A stretch of DNA of 10,833 bases from Holophagaceae bacterium UBA692. Lineage in GTDB: Bacteria > Acidobacteriota > Holophagae > Holophagales > Holophagaceae. The stretch's first letter is position 1, and each line of letters opens with the position of its first letter. The notes under the pieces were generated by a model. The model did no database searches and was not told the origin of the DNA. It saw nothing but the letters and a program-made list of their open reading frames with translations. The stretch covers positions 10,735 to 21,567 of the forward strand of contig DBMS01000225.1 in the NCBI GenBank assembly GCA_002297665.1, read 5' to 3'. Made by a program: the position numbers and the translations under genes. Below are positions 1 through 6,333 of the stretch, in pieces.

Positions 1-526
1 GGGCCACAGGGCCGGCATCCACATCGCGAGCGAGCCCGGCCGCGGTTCGCGCTTCGAGATCCTGTTCCCTTCCGCCGGCCCCGCCCCAGGCCGGGAGCCC
101 AGCGCCGCCTCCGGGACCGCCGGGCCCGATCCCCTCGCGGGCGTGGCCCTGGTGGCCGACGACGAGCCCATGGTGCGCAGCATCGTCACCGACTTCCTGG
201 AGCACCGCGGCATGGAGGTACTGGCCGCCGTCGACGGCCAGGAGGCCCTCGAGCTCTTCACCCTGCACCGCAAGCGCGTCGACGTCGTCCTCCTCGACAT
301 CACCATGCCCCGCATGGACGGCAACGAGGCCTTCCGCGCCATCCGCGCCCTGGAACCCCAGGTCCCCGTCATCCTCCTCAGCGGCTTCTCGGCCCGGGAC
401 GTCGCCACGCCTCCGCCGGGGACGGCCCCCGCGCTGTTCGTGCAGAAACCATTCCGCACCTCCGACCTGGAGGAAGCCGTACGCAAGGTCCGCGGCGGGC
501 CGCAGAGGACGGGAAACGAAGCCTGA
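1..526 (+). CDS. Hybrid sensor histidine kinase, C-terminal fragment (ATPase end + receiver)
   Basis: This is a 5'-truncated gene; the frame is open from base 2 at the window edge to a TGA at 524-526. The first visible residues (GHRAGIHIASEPGRGSRFEI) are the last strands of a HATPase_c domain, the usual end of a histidine kinase core. An Ala/Pro/Gly-rich linker of about 20 residues follows, then a receiver domain from about base 143. The receiver has the acidic pair in VADDEP, the phospho-acceptor Asp at 296-298 in LLDITMPRMDG, the Ser switch residue in VILLSGFS and the conserved Lys in VQKPF. A GTG at 143 is in frame but lies at the domain joint, so it is not a believable start. The protein should autophosphorylate on a His upstream of the window and pass phosphate to its own C-terminal Asp. 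The sensor part, and so the signal, cannot be seen. A 202-bp gap separates it from plsY, so it is probably transcribed separately. Confidence 0.9.
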   Translation, partial: GHRAGIHIASEPGRGSRFEILFPSAGPAPGREPSAASGTAGPDPLAGVALVADDEPMVRSIVTDFLEHRGMEVLAAVDGQEALELFTLHRKRVDVVLLDITMPRMDGNEAFRAIRALEPQVPVILLSGFSARDVATPPPGTAPALFVQKPFRTSDLEEAVRKVRGGPQRTGNEA

Positions 527-536
527 AACGGCCCCC

Positions 537-597
537 GGAGCCTTCTGGAGGCCCGCTTGCCCCCAGCCGAGGCAAATAAGTATTTTTAAGTCTTTTT
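537..597 (+). terminator. Possible weak intrinsic terminator of the hybrid kinase gene
   Basis: Two small hairpins follow the kinase stop: one at 537-554 (GCCT/AGGC core, extended by two G-C pairs across a bulged A) and one at 557-575 (TTGCC/GGCAA, 9-nt loop). T-runs at 583-587 and 593-597 lie downstream. The stems are short and the first T-run starts 7 nt after the second stem, so this fits a poor Rho-independent terminator at best. Confidence 0.3.
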
Positions 598-646
598 ATA
601 CCTTTTTTTATCCCCGGTCTCCCCGGCTGGAAAAAGGGATAAAAAA
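583..646. promoter_or_regulatory. Phased T-/A-tracts, predicted intrinsically curved DNA
   Basis: T-tracts begin at 583 (T5), 593 (T5) and 603 (T7), an exact 10-bp period. A-tracts begin at 631 (A5) and 641 (A6), again 10 bp apart. Runs of A/T repeated once per helical turn are the classic cause of intrinsic DNA bending. The block ends about 80 bp before the plsY ATG. Such DNA often acts as an upstream promoter element or binds nucleoid proteins; the role here is inferred. Confidence 0.6.
604..646. repeat. 11-bp perfect inverted repeat with 21-nt spacer
   Basis: TTTTTTATCCC at 604-614 is the exact reverse complement of GGGATAAAAAA at 636-646; bases 615-635 lie between. The U-run comes before the stem and the A-run after it on both strands, the reverse of an intrinsic terminator. 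It may instead be a dyad protein-binding site or a stem-loop in a leader RNA. Confidence 0.6.
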
Positions 647-716
647 TAACCTTCTGGGACCCCGGCTTCGCCTCCGGTTTGTCGACGCGGGCTAACCCGA
701 TTCCCGGCGGATGCGG

Positions 717-722
717 TACCCT
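717..722 (+). promoter_or_regulatory. Candidate -10 element of plsY (leaderless start)
   Basis: TACCCT sits exactly 6 nt before the plsY ATG at 729, so normal -10 geometry would put the transcript start on the A of the ATG. No Shine-Dalgarno sequence lies upstream, which fits a leaderless mRNA. No good -35 hexamer lies 16-18 bp upstream; the nearest TTG-type hexamer (TTGTCG, 679-684) is 32 bp away. Confidence 0.35.
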
Positions 723-728
723 GCCTAG

Positions 729-1379
729 ATGAACCCTGCGGCCCTCAAACTCTACCTGATCTGGTGCATCGGAGCCTTCCTGTCCGGCAGCATCCCCTTC
801 GGCCTGCTGCTGGTCAAGCTCGCGGGCAAGGGGGACGTCCGGGCCCAGGGCTCGGGAAACATCGGCGCCACCAACGTCATGCGGGCCGGGGGCAAGGCCC
901 TGGGCATCGCCACCCTGCTCCTGGACGCGGCCAAGGGCTTCCTGCCCGTGTTCCTCGCCAAGAAGTTCGGCTTCGCGCCGGAATTCATGGCCTTCGTGGC
1001 CCTGGCGGCGGTGCTCGGGCACGTGTTCACCCCCTGGCTGAAGTTCCAGGGGGGCAAGGGCGTGGCCACGGCGCTGGGGTGCGTGCTGGCCTACCACGCG
1101 CCCATGGCGGCGCCGGCCTTCGGCGCCTTCGTGCTGTGCCTGCTCGTGTTCCGCTACGTGAGCCTGGGGAGCGTCGTGGCGGCCGTGGTGCTGCTGCTCA
1201 CGGCCATGGGGTTCATGGGCGCCTGGGCGCGCCTGCCGGTGCAGGAGGGCATGGCCCAGTGGCCCATCCTGGCCTGGGCGCTCCTGGTGGGCCTGGTCAT
1301 CCGCAAGCACTCCGCCAACATCAACCGCCTCGTGCAGGGCACGGAATCCAAGTTCTGGGGAGCCGGCAAGAATGCCTAA
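729..1379 (+). CDS. plsY: Acyl-phosphate:glycerol-3-phosphate acyltransferase PlsY
   Basis: This integral membrane enzyme transfers an acyl chain from acyl-phosphate to the 1-position of sn-glycerol 3-phosphate, giving lysophosphatidic acid, the first committed step of phospholipid synthesis in most bacteria. The 216-residue protein has the normal family length. All three family motifs are visible: GSGNIGATNVMR at 41-52, the Gly-rich FQGGKGVAT at about 106-114, and the C-terminal RKHSANINRLVQGTESK at about 192-208. GSIPFG (20-25) and LDAAKG (65-70) are also typical. Several hydrophobic segments (about 7-30, 84-104, 112-140, 146-165, 176-192) fit a multi-pass inner-membrane protein. The start is fixed because an in-frame TAG (726-728) directly precedes the ATG. 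There is no Shine-Dalgarno sequence. gpsA overlaps its 3' end by 8 bp, so the two are surely co-transcribed. Confidence 0.96.
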   Translation: MNPAALKLYLIWCIGAFLSGSIPFGLLLVKLAGKGDVRAQGSGNIGATNVMRAGGKALGIATLLLDAAKGFLPVFLAKKFGFAPEFMAFVALAAVLGHVFTPWLKFQGGKGVATALGCVLAYHAPMAAPAFGAFVLCLLVFRYVSLGSVVAAVVLLLTAMGFMGAWARLPVQEGMAQWPILAWALLVGLVIRKHSANINRLVQGTESKFWGAGKNA

Positions 1380-2379
1380 GAAGCCCGATATCACAATCTT
1401 CGGTTCCGGGGCCTGGGGGACGGCCCTGGCCGTCGCCTGGGCCCGCCAGGGGGCCCGGGTGGACCTGTGGGGCCATCCCCCCTCCCTGGTCACCACCCTG
1501 GCCACCACCCGGCGCCACCCGTCCCTGGCCGACGTGGAGATCCCCGAGGGGGTGCGCCCCATCCTCGACCCCGAGGAGGGCTTCCAGGCCGGGTTGTGGG
1601 TGACCGCCCTGCCCACCCAGGTGAACCCCAAGGTCTGGGCCGACCTGGCCGCGCGCACCTCCCTGCGCCCGGAGCTCCTGGTGTCGGTGAGCAAGGGAAT
1701 CCTCCAGGGCAGCTTCAAGCGCGTCTCGGAAACCCTGGAAGGGACCCTGGGCGTGCCGGTGGGCGTCTTCAGCGGCCCCACCTTCGCCGACGAGGTGAGC
1801 CGGGCCCAGCCCTCGGCCATCGTCCTGGCCCTGCCCCCTTCCATCCCCGACGGCCGCGCCGAGGAACTGCAGGCCCGCCTGGCCACCCCCGCCCTGCGGG
1901 TGTACCTCAGCCGGGACGTGGCCGGCGTGGAGCTGTGCGGCGCCTTCAAGAACGTGCTGGCCATCGCCGCGGGCCTGGTGGAGTCCCTGGGCCTGGGCAA
2001 CAACGCCCGCGCCGCCCTCATCACCCGGGGCCTGGCGGAGATGAGCCGCCTGGTGGAGGCCCTCGGGGGCAGCCGGGACACCCTCATGGGCCTGGCGGGG
2101 CTGGGCGACCTGGTGCTCACCGCCACCGGCCCCCAGAGCCGGAACCGCACCTTCGGGGCCCTGGTGGGCAAGGGCATGACCCCCGAGGCGGCCGCCGCCT
2201 CCCTGGGCAACCAGGTGGTGGAAGGCGCCTTCACGGCCGAGGCCGCCCTGGGCCTGGCCCGGAGCCTGGGGGTGGAGCTGCCCATCACCCAGGAGGTGGT
2301 GCGCCTGCTCGAGGGGGCCGACCCCCGGGAATCCGTCAACCGCCTGATGCAGAGATCCCTTAAACCTGAGGCAAGTTAA
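1372..2379 (+). CDS. gpsA: NAD(P)+-dependent glycerol-3-phosphate dehydrogenase GpsA
   Basis: This cytoplasmic enzyme reduces dihydroxyacetone phosphate to sn-glycerol 3-phosphate, the substrate of PlsY encoded just upstream. The 335-residue length is normal. The N-terminal Rossmann fold has the FGSGAWGTALA dinucleotide motif (10-20). SVSKGI with the conserved Lys108 and the FSGPTFADEV segment (133-142) follow. The C-terminal helical domain carries the catalytic Lys193 in GAFKNVLAIAAG, then GLAGLGDLVLTATGPQSRNR (240-259) with the conserved Asp246 and the SRNR substrate loop. The usual N-x-x-YLP stretch is replaced by HPSLADVEIPEGV (49-61), a mild divergence. The ATG lies inside the end of plsY, with GGGGAG at 1357-1362 as ribosome-binding site 9 nt before it. 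Only 32 bp, without a terminator, separate it from the signalling genes that follow. Confidence 0.96.
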   Translation: MPKKPDITIFGSGAWGTALAVAWARQGARVDLWGHPPSLVTTLATTRRHPSLADVEIPEGVRPILDPEEGFQAGLWVTALPTQVNPKVWADLAARTSLRPELLVSVSKGILQGSFKRVSETLEGTLGVPVGVFSGPTFADEVSRAQPSAIVLALPPSIPDGRAEELQARLATPALRVYLSRDVAGVELCGAFKNVLAIAAGLVESLGLGNNARAALITRGLAEMSRLVEALGGSRDTLMGLAGLGDLVLTATGPQSRNRTFGALVGKGMTPEAAAASLGNQVVEGAFTAEAALGLARSLGVELPITQEVVRLLEGADPRESVNRLMQRSLKPEAS

Positions 2380-2411
2380 TCCCCCCTCGCTTACCGGCCG
2401 ATGGAGACATC

Positions 2412-3980
2412 ATGCAGCCGGAATCCCCAGCGTCCAGGATCCTCGTCATCGAGGACGACCGCTCGTGGCTGGCCCAGGTCGCGCACCTCTTCCGCGCCCG
2501 GGAGCCCGGCAGCGCCTGCCTGACGGCCCCGGACCTGGCCACGGCGCTGCCGCTCCTGGCCGGCGGGGACCTGGACCTGGTCCTGGTGGACCTGAACCTG
2601 CCCGACTCCCGGGGCCTGGAGACCCTCAGGCAGGTGCGCCGGGCCAACCCCACGGCCTCGGTGGTGGTGATGACCGCCGACCCCGACGAGGACCTGTCGA
2701 CCGAGGTGCTGCGGAACGGCGCCCAGGACCACTTCGTCAAGGGCGCCTGGGACGACCAGACCCTCCTGCGGCTGGCGCGCCAGTCCCGGGAGCGCATGGC
2801 CACCGAACGCCGGCTGCGCCGGTCCGAGGCGATCCTCCGGGCCATCTCGGAGAACGTGATGGACATCCTGGCCATCGTGGACGACCAGGGGCGCCGGACC
2901 TTCACCAGCCCTTCCTACGCGCGGATCCTGGGCTATGGGCCCGACGAACCCTGCCCCGCCCTGGAGGACGCCGTCCACCCCGAGGACCTCCCCCGCGTGC
3001 GAGGCGCCCTCAATGACCTGTTCGCCGCGGGACCCTCCCCCTTCCTGGAATTGCGCCTGCGGCACCGGGACGGTTCGTACCGGGTGCTGGAGGCCCGCAC
3101 GGCCCGGTTCGGCGACGGGGACACCCGCCAGGGGCTGGTGGTGGCCCGGGACGTGACCGAGCGCAGGCGGGCCGAGCAGGATCGCGCCGCCCTGGAGGTC
3201 AGCCTGCGCCACGCCCAGAAGCTGGAGTCCGTGGGCCAGCTGGCTTCGGGCATCGCCCACGAGATCAACACCCCCATCCAGTTCGTGACCCTCAACCTGA
3301 CCCTCATGAAGAAGGCCTTCGCCCAGCTCAACGGCCTCCTGGACCTCTACCGGGAGGCCCTGGGCCCCGACCCGCGGCTGCGGGCGGCGGAGGAGGAGGC
3401 GGACCTGGACTACCTGCGCGGCGAGCTTCCGAAGGTGTTCCAGGATTCCCTGGACGGCGTGGGGCGCGTGGCCCGCATCGTGCGCGCCATGAAGGAGTTC
3501 ACCCACCCAGGGGTCAAGGAGGCCACCCTCCTGGACCTGAACCGCATCGCCGGAAGCGCCGCGACCCTGTCGGCCAACGAGTGGAAGTACGTCGCGACCC
3601 TCGACCTGGACCTGGAGGAGGGCCTGCCGGCCGTGCGCGGCCACGCCGCCGAGCTCAGCCAGGTGCTGCTCAACCTCATCGTGAACGCCGCCCACGCCAT
3701 CGGGGAGCGGGGGGGCATGGGAACCATCACCCTTTCCACCCGGAGCCTCGAGGACCAGGTGGAGGTCCGGGTGCGGGACACGGGCGGCGGCATCCCGCCC
3801 GAGCACCAGGCCAAGGTCTTCGAGCCCTTCTTCACCACCAAGGGCGTGGGCAAAGGCACCGGCCAGGGCCTGACCATCTGCTACCAGAACATCGTCAACC
3901 TCCACGGCGGGAAGATCTTTTTCGAAACGGTACCTGGCGAGGGGACCACGTTCGTCATCCAATTGCCCAGGGAGGCCTGA
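2412..3980 (+). CDS. REC-PAS sensor histidine kinase of the HEINTPIQ type
   Basis: This 522-residue protein has no signal peptide or membrane segment, so it is a cytoplasmic kinase. An N-terminal receiver (about 9-125) has the acidic pair in VIEDD, phospho-acceptor Asp60 in LVDLNLPDSRG, Thr88 and Lys110. A PAS domain (about 137-250) ends in the usual DVTERRRAEQ linker. The dimerisation helices carry the phospho-accepting His283 in ASGIAHEINTPIQFV, with a long acidic insertion before the second helix (IVRAMKEFTHPG, 356-367). The ATPase domain has the N box with Asn425 (NLIVNAAHAI), DTGGGI (456-461), FEPFFTTK (470-477) and GKGTGQGL (480-487). All catalytic residues look intact. HEINTPIQ kinases are commonly next to HDOD and HD-type response regulators, as here. 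The N-terminal receiver lets another kinase feed in; the PAS ligand is unknown. The start follows GGAG at 2403-2406. Its TGA overlaps the next ATG by one base. Confidence 0.93.
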   Translation: MQPESPASRILVIEDDRSWLAQVAHLFRAREPGSACLTAPDLATALPLLAGGDLDLVLVDLNLPDSRGLETLRQVRRANPTASVVVMTADPDEDLSTEVLRNGAQDHFVKGAWDDQTLLRLARQSRERMATERRLRRSEAILRAISENVMDILAIVDDQGRRTFTSPSYARILGYGPDEPCPALEDAVHPEDLPRVRGALNDLFAAGPSPFLELRLRHRDGSYRVLEARTARFGDGDTRQGLVVARDVTERRRAEQDRAALEVSLRHAQKLESVGQLASGIAHEINTPIQFVTLNLTLMKKAFAQLNGLLDLYREALGPDPRLRAAEEEADLDYLRGELPKVFQDSLDGVGRVARIVRAMKEFTHPGVKEATLLDLNRIAGSAATLSANEWKYVATLDLDLEEGLPAVRGHAAELSQVLLNLIVNAAHAIGERGGMGTITLSTRSLEDQVEVRVRDTGGGIPPEHQAKVFEPFFTTKGVGKGTGQGLTICYQNIVNLHGGKIFFETVPGEGTTFVIQLPREA

Positions 3981-5152
3981 TGCGGATCCTGCTGGTGGAC
4001 GACGAACCCATGCTCCTGGAGGCCTTCCGGCGGTCCATGCGCATGGAGAGGCCCGCCTGGCGCATCGCCCTGGCCGGCTCCGGCCCGGAGGCCCTGGCCC
4101 TCCTGGGGAGCGAGCCCTTCGACATCGTCGTGACCGAGCTCCTCATGGCCGGCATGGACGGCGCCGCCCTCCTGCGGGAGGTGCACGACGCCTGGCCCTC
4201 CACCCTGCGCGTCGTCCTTTCCGGCCAGCCCCGGGTGGACCTCATGGAGGCCGCCGAGGGCCACTTCCACCGGTTCCTGGCCAAGCCCCTGGATCCCGAG
4301 ATCCTGGTGGGCGTCCTGGAGGAGCTGGCGCTGGGCGAGGCGGGAAGCCTGGAGGAGCAGGCCCGGAAGTTCGTCTCCGGTCTCGCGGCCGTCCCGAGCC
4401 TGCCGGCCATCTACGGCCGGATCCGGACCCTCCTGTCGGCCGAGGATCCCCCCCTGCCGGCCCTGGTGGCCCTGGTCCAGTCGGACCTGGGCATCGCTTC
4501 CAAGCTGCTCAAGCTGGTCAACTCCGCCTATTTCTCCCTGGAGCGTCGCGTCACCGACCTGGGCCAGGCCATCAGCATGCTGGGCCTGGAGACCGTCAAG
4601 ACCGTCGTCCTGGTGCGGGGCGCCATGGAGGCCCTCCAGGCGCTTTCCCCCGCCGGCCTGGACATGGACGCCCTCTGGCGCCATTCCCAGGGCGTGGCCA
4701 ACGGCGCCCGGGCCATCGCCGCCGGCGAGGGCCAGCGGCCCGCGGTCCTGGAGGACGCCTACTCCCTGGGCCTCCTCCACGACATCGGCCGGGTGATCCT
4801 GGCCCTGGACCCGGCGGCGGACTACCGCCGCGTCACCGAGATCCCCGCCCAGGGCCTGGTGGCCGCCGAACGCCGGCTGTACGGCACCGACCACCCCCAC
4901 GTGGGCGCCCAGCTCCTGAGCCTGTGGGGCCTGCCCCCGGAATTCTGCCGGCGCATCCGGGAGCACCACGCCCCCGCCTTCCCATCGGACGGCTTCCCCG
5001 CCGGCCTCGCGCTCTACGCCGCCGACGGGTTCATGGAAGGCGCGGCGGACCTCTTCCAGGACGGACGCGCCGACGAACGGATCCTGGCCTTCGGCGACCC
5101 CCACCGCCCCGGGCGCTGGAAGGCCTTCCTGGACAACCCCCTCCCCGAATGA
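3980..5152 (+). CDS. Receiver-HDOD protein with Glu at the phosphorylation site
   Basis: The 390-residue protein has a receiver (1-118) and an HDOD domain (about 130-330). HDOD domains resemble HD hydrolases, usually lack demonstrated enzyme activity and act as protein-interaction hubs in bacterial signalling. The HDOD part shows the VQSDLGIASKLLKLVNSAYF segment (166-185), the LGLETVKTVVL helix (201-211), LLHDIG with His267-Asp268, and WGLPPEFCRRIREHH near the end. The receiver keeps Asp7, Asp8, Ser81 and Lys102, but the phospho-acceptor position is Glu53 (GAG at 4136-4138, in VVTELLMAGMDG), and the usual MPGMDG reads MAGMDG. It may therefore be unphosphorylatable and possibly locked in one state. 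The ATG overlaps the kinase stop as TGATG, with GGGAGG at 3970-3975 as ribosome-binding site. The frame stays open upstream of this ATG, but that part only overlaps the kinase gene. Translational coupling to the kinase is likely. Confidence 0.92.
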   Translation: MRILLVDDEPMLLEAFRRSMRMERPAWRIALAGSGPEALALLGSEPFDIVVTELLMAGMDGAALLREVHDAWPSTLRVVLSGQPRVDLMEAAEGHFHRFLAKPLDPEILVGVLEELALGEAGSLEEQARKFVSGLAAVPSLPAIYGRIRTLLSAEDPPLPALVALVQSDLGIASKLLKLVNSAYFSLERRVTDLGQAISMLGLETVKTVVLVRGAMEALQALSPAGLDMDALWRHSQGVANGARAIAAGEGQRPAVLEDAYSLGLLHDIGRVILALDPAADYRRVTEIPAQGLVAAERRLYGTDHPHVGAQLLSLWGLPPEFCRRIREHHAPAFPSDGFPAGLALYAADGFMEGAADLFQDGRADERILAFGDPHRPGRWKAFLDNPLPE

Positions 5153-5154
5153 CC

Positions 5155-5158
5155 GGAG
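5155..5158 (+). promoter_or_regulatory. Ribosome-binding site that decides the start of the receiver/HD-GYP-like gene
   Basis: GGAG lies 5 nt before the ATG at 5164. The alternative in-frame ATG at 5149, which overlaps the upstream TGA as ATGA, has only CCCCTCCCC-type sequence before it and no Shine-Dalgarno. The protein from 5164 also starts in the usual receiver style (MLARILFVDDD). Confidence 0.6.
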
Positions 5159-5163
5159 TCCCC

Positions 5164-6333
5164 ATGCTCGCCAGAATCCTCTTCGTGGACGACGACCCCC
5201 TCCTCACCGCCGCCTTCGGCCGCGCCTACCGCAAGCGGTTCGACTTCCATGCCGCGGCTTCCGGGGACGAGGGCCTGGAACGCATCCGCACCTCCCTGCC
5301 CTTCGCGGTGGTGGTGGCCGACATGCGCATGCCGGGCATGGACGGGGTGGAGTTCCTCGCCGAGGTCGAGCGCATCTCCCCGGATTCCTCCCGCATCATG
5401 CTCACCGGCCAGGCGGACCTGGAGACCGCCATGGAAGCCGTGAACAAGGGCCACGTGTTCCGCTTCCTGAACAAGCCCTGCGACGAGGAGAGCATGGCCG
5501 AGGTGCTGGAGGCCGGCATCCGGCAGTACGACCTGGTCACCGGCGAGCGGATCCTCCTGGAGCAGACCCTCACGGGCAGCGTCCAGACCCTGGTGGACCT
5601 GCTTTCCGTCTTCGACGCCAAGATCTTCGGTCGAAGCCAGCTCCTGCGGGAATACGCCCTGAAGATGGCCGGGCGCATGGGCATCCGCAACCCCTGGGAC
5701 CTGGGCCTGGCGGCCCTGCTGGCGCCCATCGGCCGCCTGGCGATCCCCGTGGACGTCCAGGCCAAGGTGGCCCGGGGCGAGCGCCTGACCGTGCAGGAGC
5801 AGGAGGCCTTCCGCACGGTGCCCGAGGTGGGCGCCCGCATGGTGGCCAACATCCCCCGGCTCAAGTCGGTTTCCCGCATCATCCTGTATTCGGCCAAAGA
5901 CTTCGATGGCGAGGGGTACCCCATGGACGGCACCCGGGGGGACGACCTCCCCCTGGAGTCGCGGATCCTTCGCGTGGCCACGGATTTCGTGGAGGGGTTG
6001 CGCCTGCGCCGCTCCCGCAACGTGGTCTACGAGCAGCTCCGCCTCAAGAAGGGCGCCTACGACCCGGCCGTGCTGGCGGCCCTGGGCGGGCTGCTGGGCG
6101 CTGACCCAACGGCCGAACCTGAAGCCAGCCATCGCCTCCTGGACATCGAAGACCTGGCCCCCGGCATGCTCCTCATGGCCGACGTGCTCAACCCGGACGG
6201 CATGATCCTCATCCCCGCCGGCACCCGGCTCTCCCTGATCCAGTTGGAGCGCCTGCGGCACCTGAGCCGCCTGGGCCGCATCGATGAGCCCATCCTGGTG
6301 GACGTCCCCGAGGGCCTCGAACCCCGGCCCTGA
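5164..6333 (+). CDS. Response regulator with degenerate (metal-ligand-less) HD-GYP domain
   Basis: The 389-residue protein starts with a complete receiver: FVDDD (8-12 region), phospho-acceptor Asp53 in VADMRMPGMDG, Thr81 and Lys104. A linker helix (about 118-150) leads to a domain that follows HD-GYP order but without its metal ligands. The HD pair is Ala187-Pro188 (LLAPIG for LLHDIG), the next His is Val219 (RTVPEVGA), the HHE triplet is Ser243-Ala244-Lys245, and the late Asp is Thr273. The GYP motif (251-253, in DGEGYP) remains. HD-GYP enzymes hydrolyse c-di-GMP; this one almost certainly cannot and is more likely a phosphorylation-controlled binding or scaffold protein. A C-terminal segment (about 326-380, DIEDLAPGMLLMADVL then DGMILIPAGTRLS) resembles the small domain often found after such HD domains. 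The HK and receiver-HDOD genes directly upstream are its probable partners. Starting at ATG 5149 instead would add five residues. Confidence 0.9.
   Translation: MLARILFVDDDPLLTAAFGRAYRKRFDFHAAASGDEGLERIRTSLPFAVVVADMRMPGMDGVEFLAEVERISPDSSRIMLTGQADLETAMEAVNKGHVFRFLNKPCDEESMAEVLEAGIRQYDLVTGERILLEQTLTGSVQTLVDLLSVFDAKIFGRSQLLREYALKMAGRMGIRNPWDLGLAALLAPIGRLAIPVDVQAKVARGERLTVQEQEAFRTVPEVGARMVANIPRLKSVSRIILYSAKDFDGEGYPMDGTRGDDLPLESRILRVATDFVEGLRLRRSRNVVYEQLRLKKGAYDPAVLAALGGLLGADPTAEPEASHRLLDIEDLAPGMLLMADVLNPDGMILIPAGTRLSLIQLERLRHLSRLGRIDEPILVDVPEGLEPRP

Larger units (their letters stand above)
527..728. other. Intergenic region with AT-rich, tract-phased island upstream of plsY
   Basis: This 202-bp non-coding stretch separates the hybrid kinase from plsY. 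Its first part is GC-rich and can form small hairpins. Bases 574-650 are strikingly AT-rich against neighbours that are overwhelmingly GC, and carry the phased T/A-tracts and inverted repeat listed separately. The last part (651-728) returns to high GC and ends with a -10-like hexamer next to the plsY ATG. No ORF or RNA gene was recognised in it. Confidence 0.8.

Noticed and set aside
143..145. GTG as the start of a stand-alone receiver protein
   Set aside because: The frame stays open to the window edge and the upstream residues are clearly the end of a HATPase domain, so the receiver is part of a hybrid kinase.
604..646. Reading the inverted repeat as an intrinsic terminator
   Set aside because: The T-run precedes the stem and the A-run follows it on both strands, the opposite of terminator layout.
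378..2339. 653-codon open frame on the - strand opposite plsY and gpsA
   Set aside because: The composition is biased (Arg/Pro/Ala, then Gly/His/Gln runs) and it lies antisense to two certain genes. Long antisense frames are expected in GC-rich DNA.
2391..3962. 523-codon - strand frame opposite the histidine kinase
   Set aside because: It shows no recognisable domain, is rich in Gly/Val/His/Gln, and mirrors a gene with intact kinase motifs.
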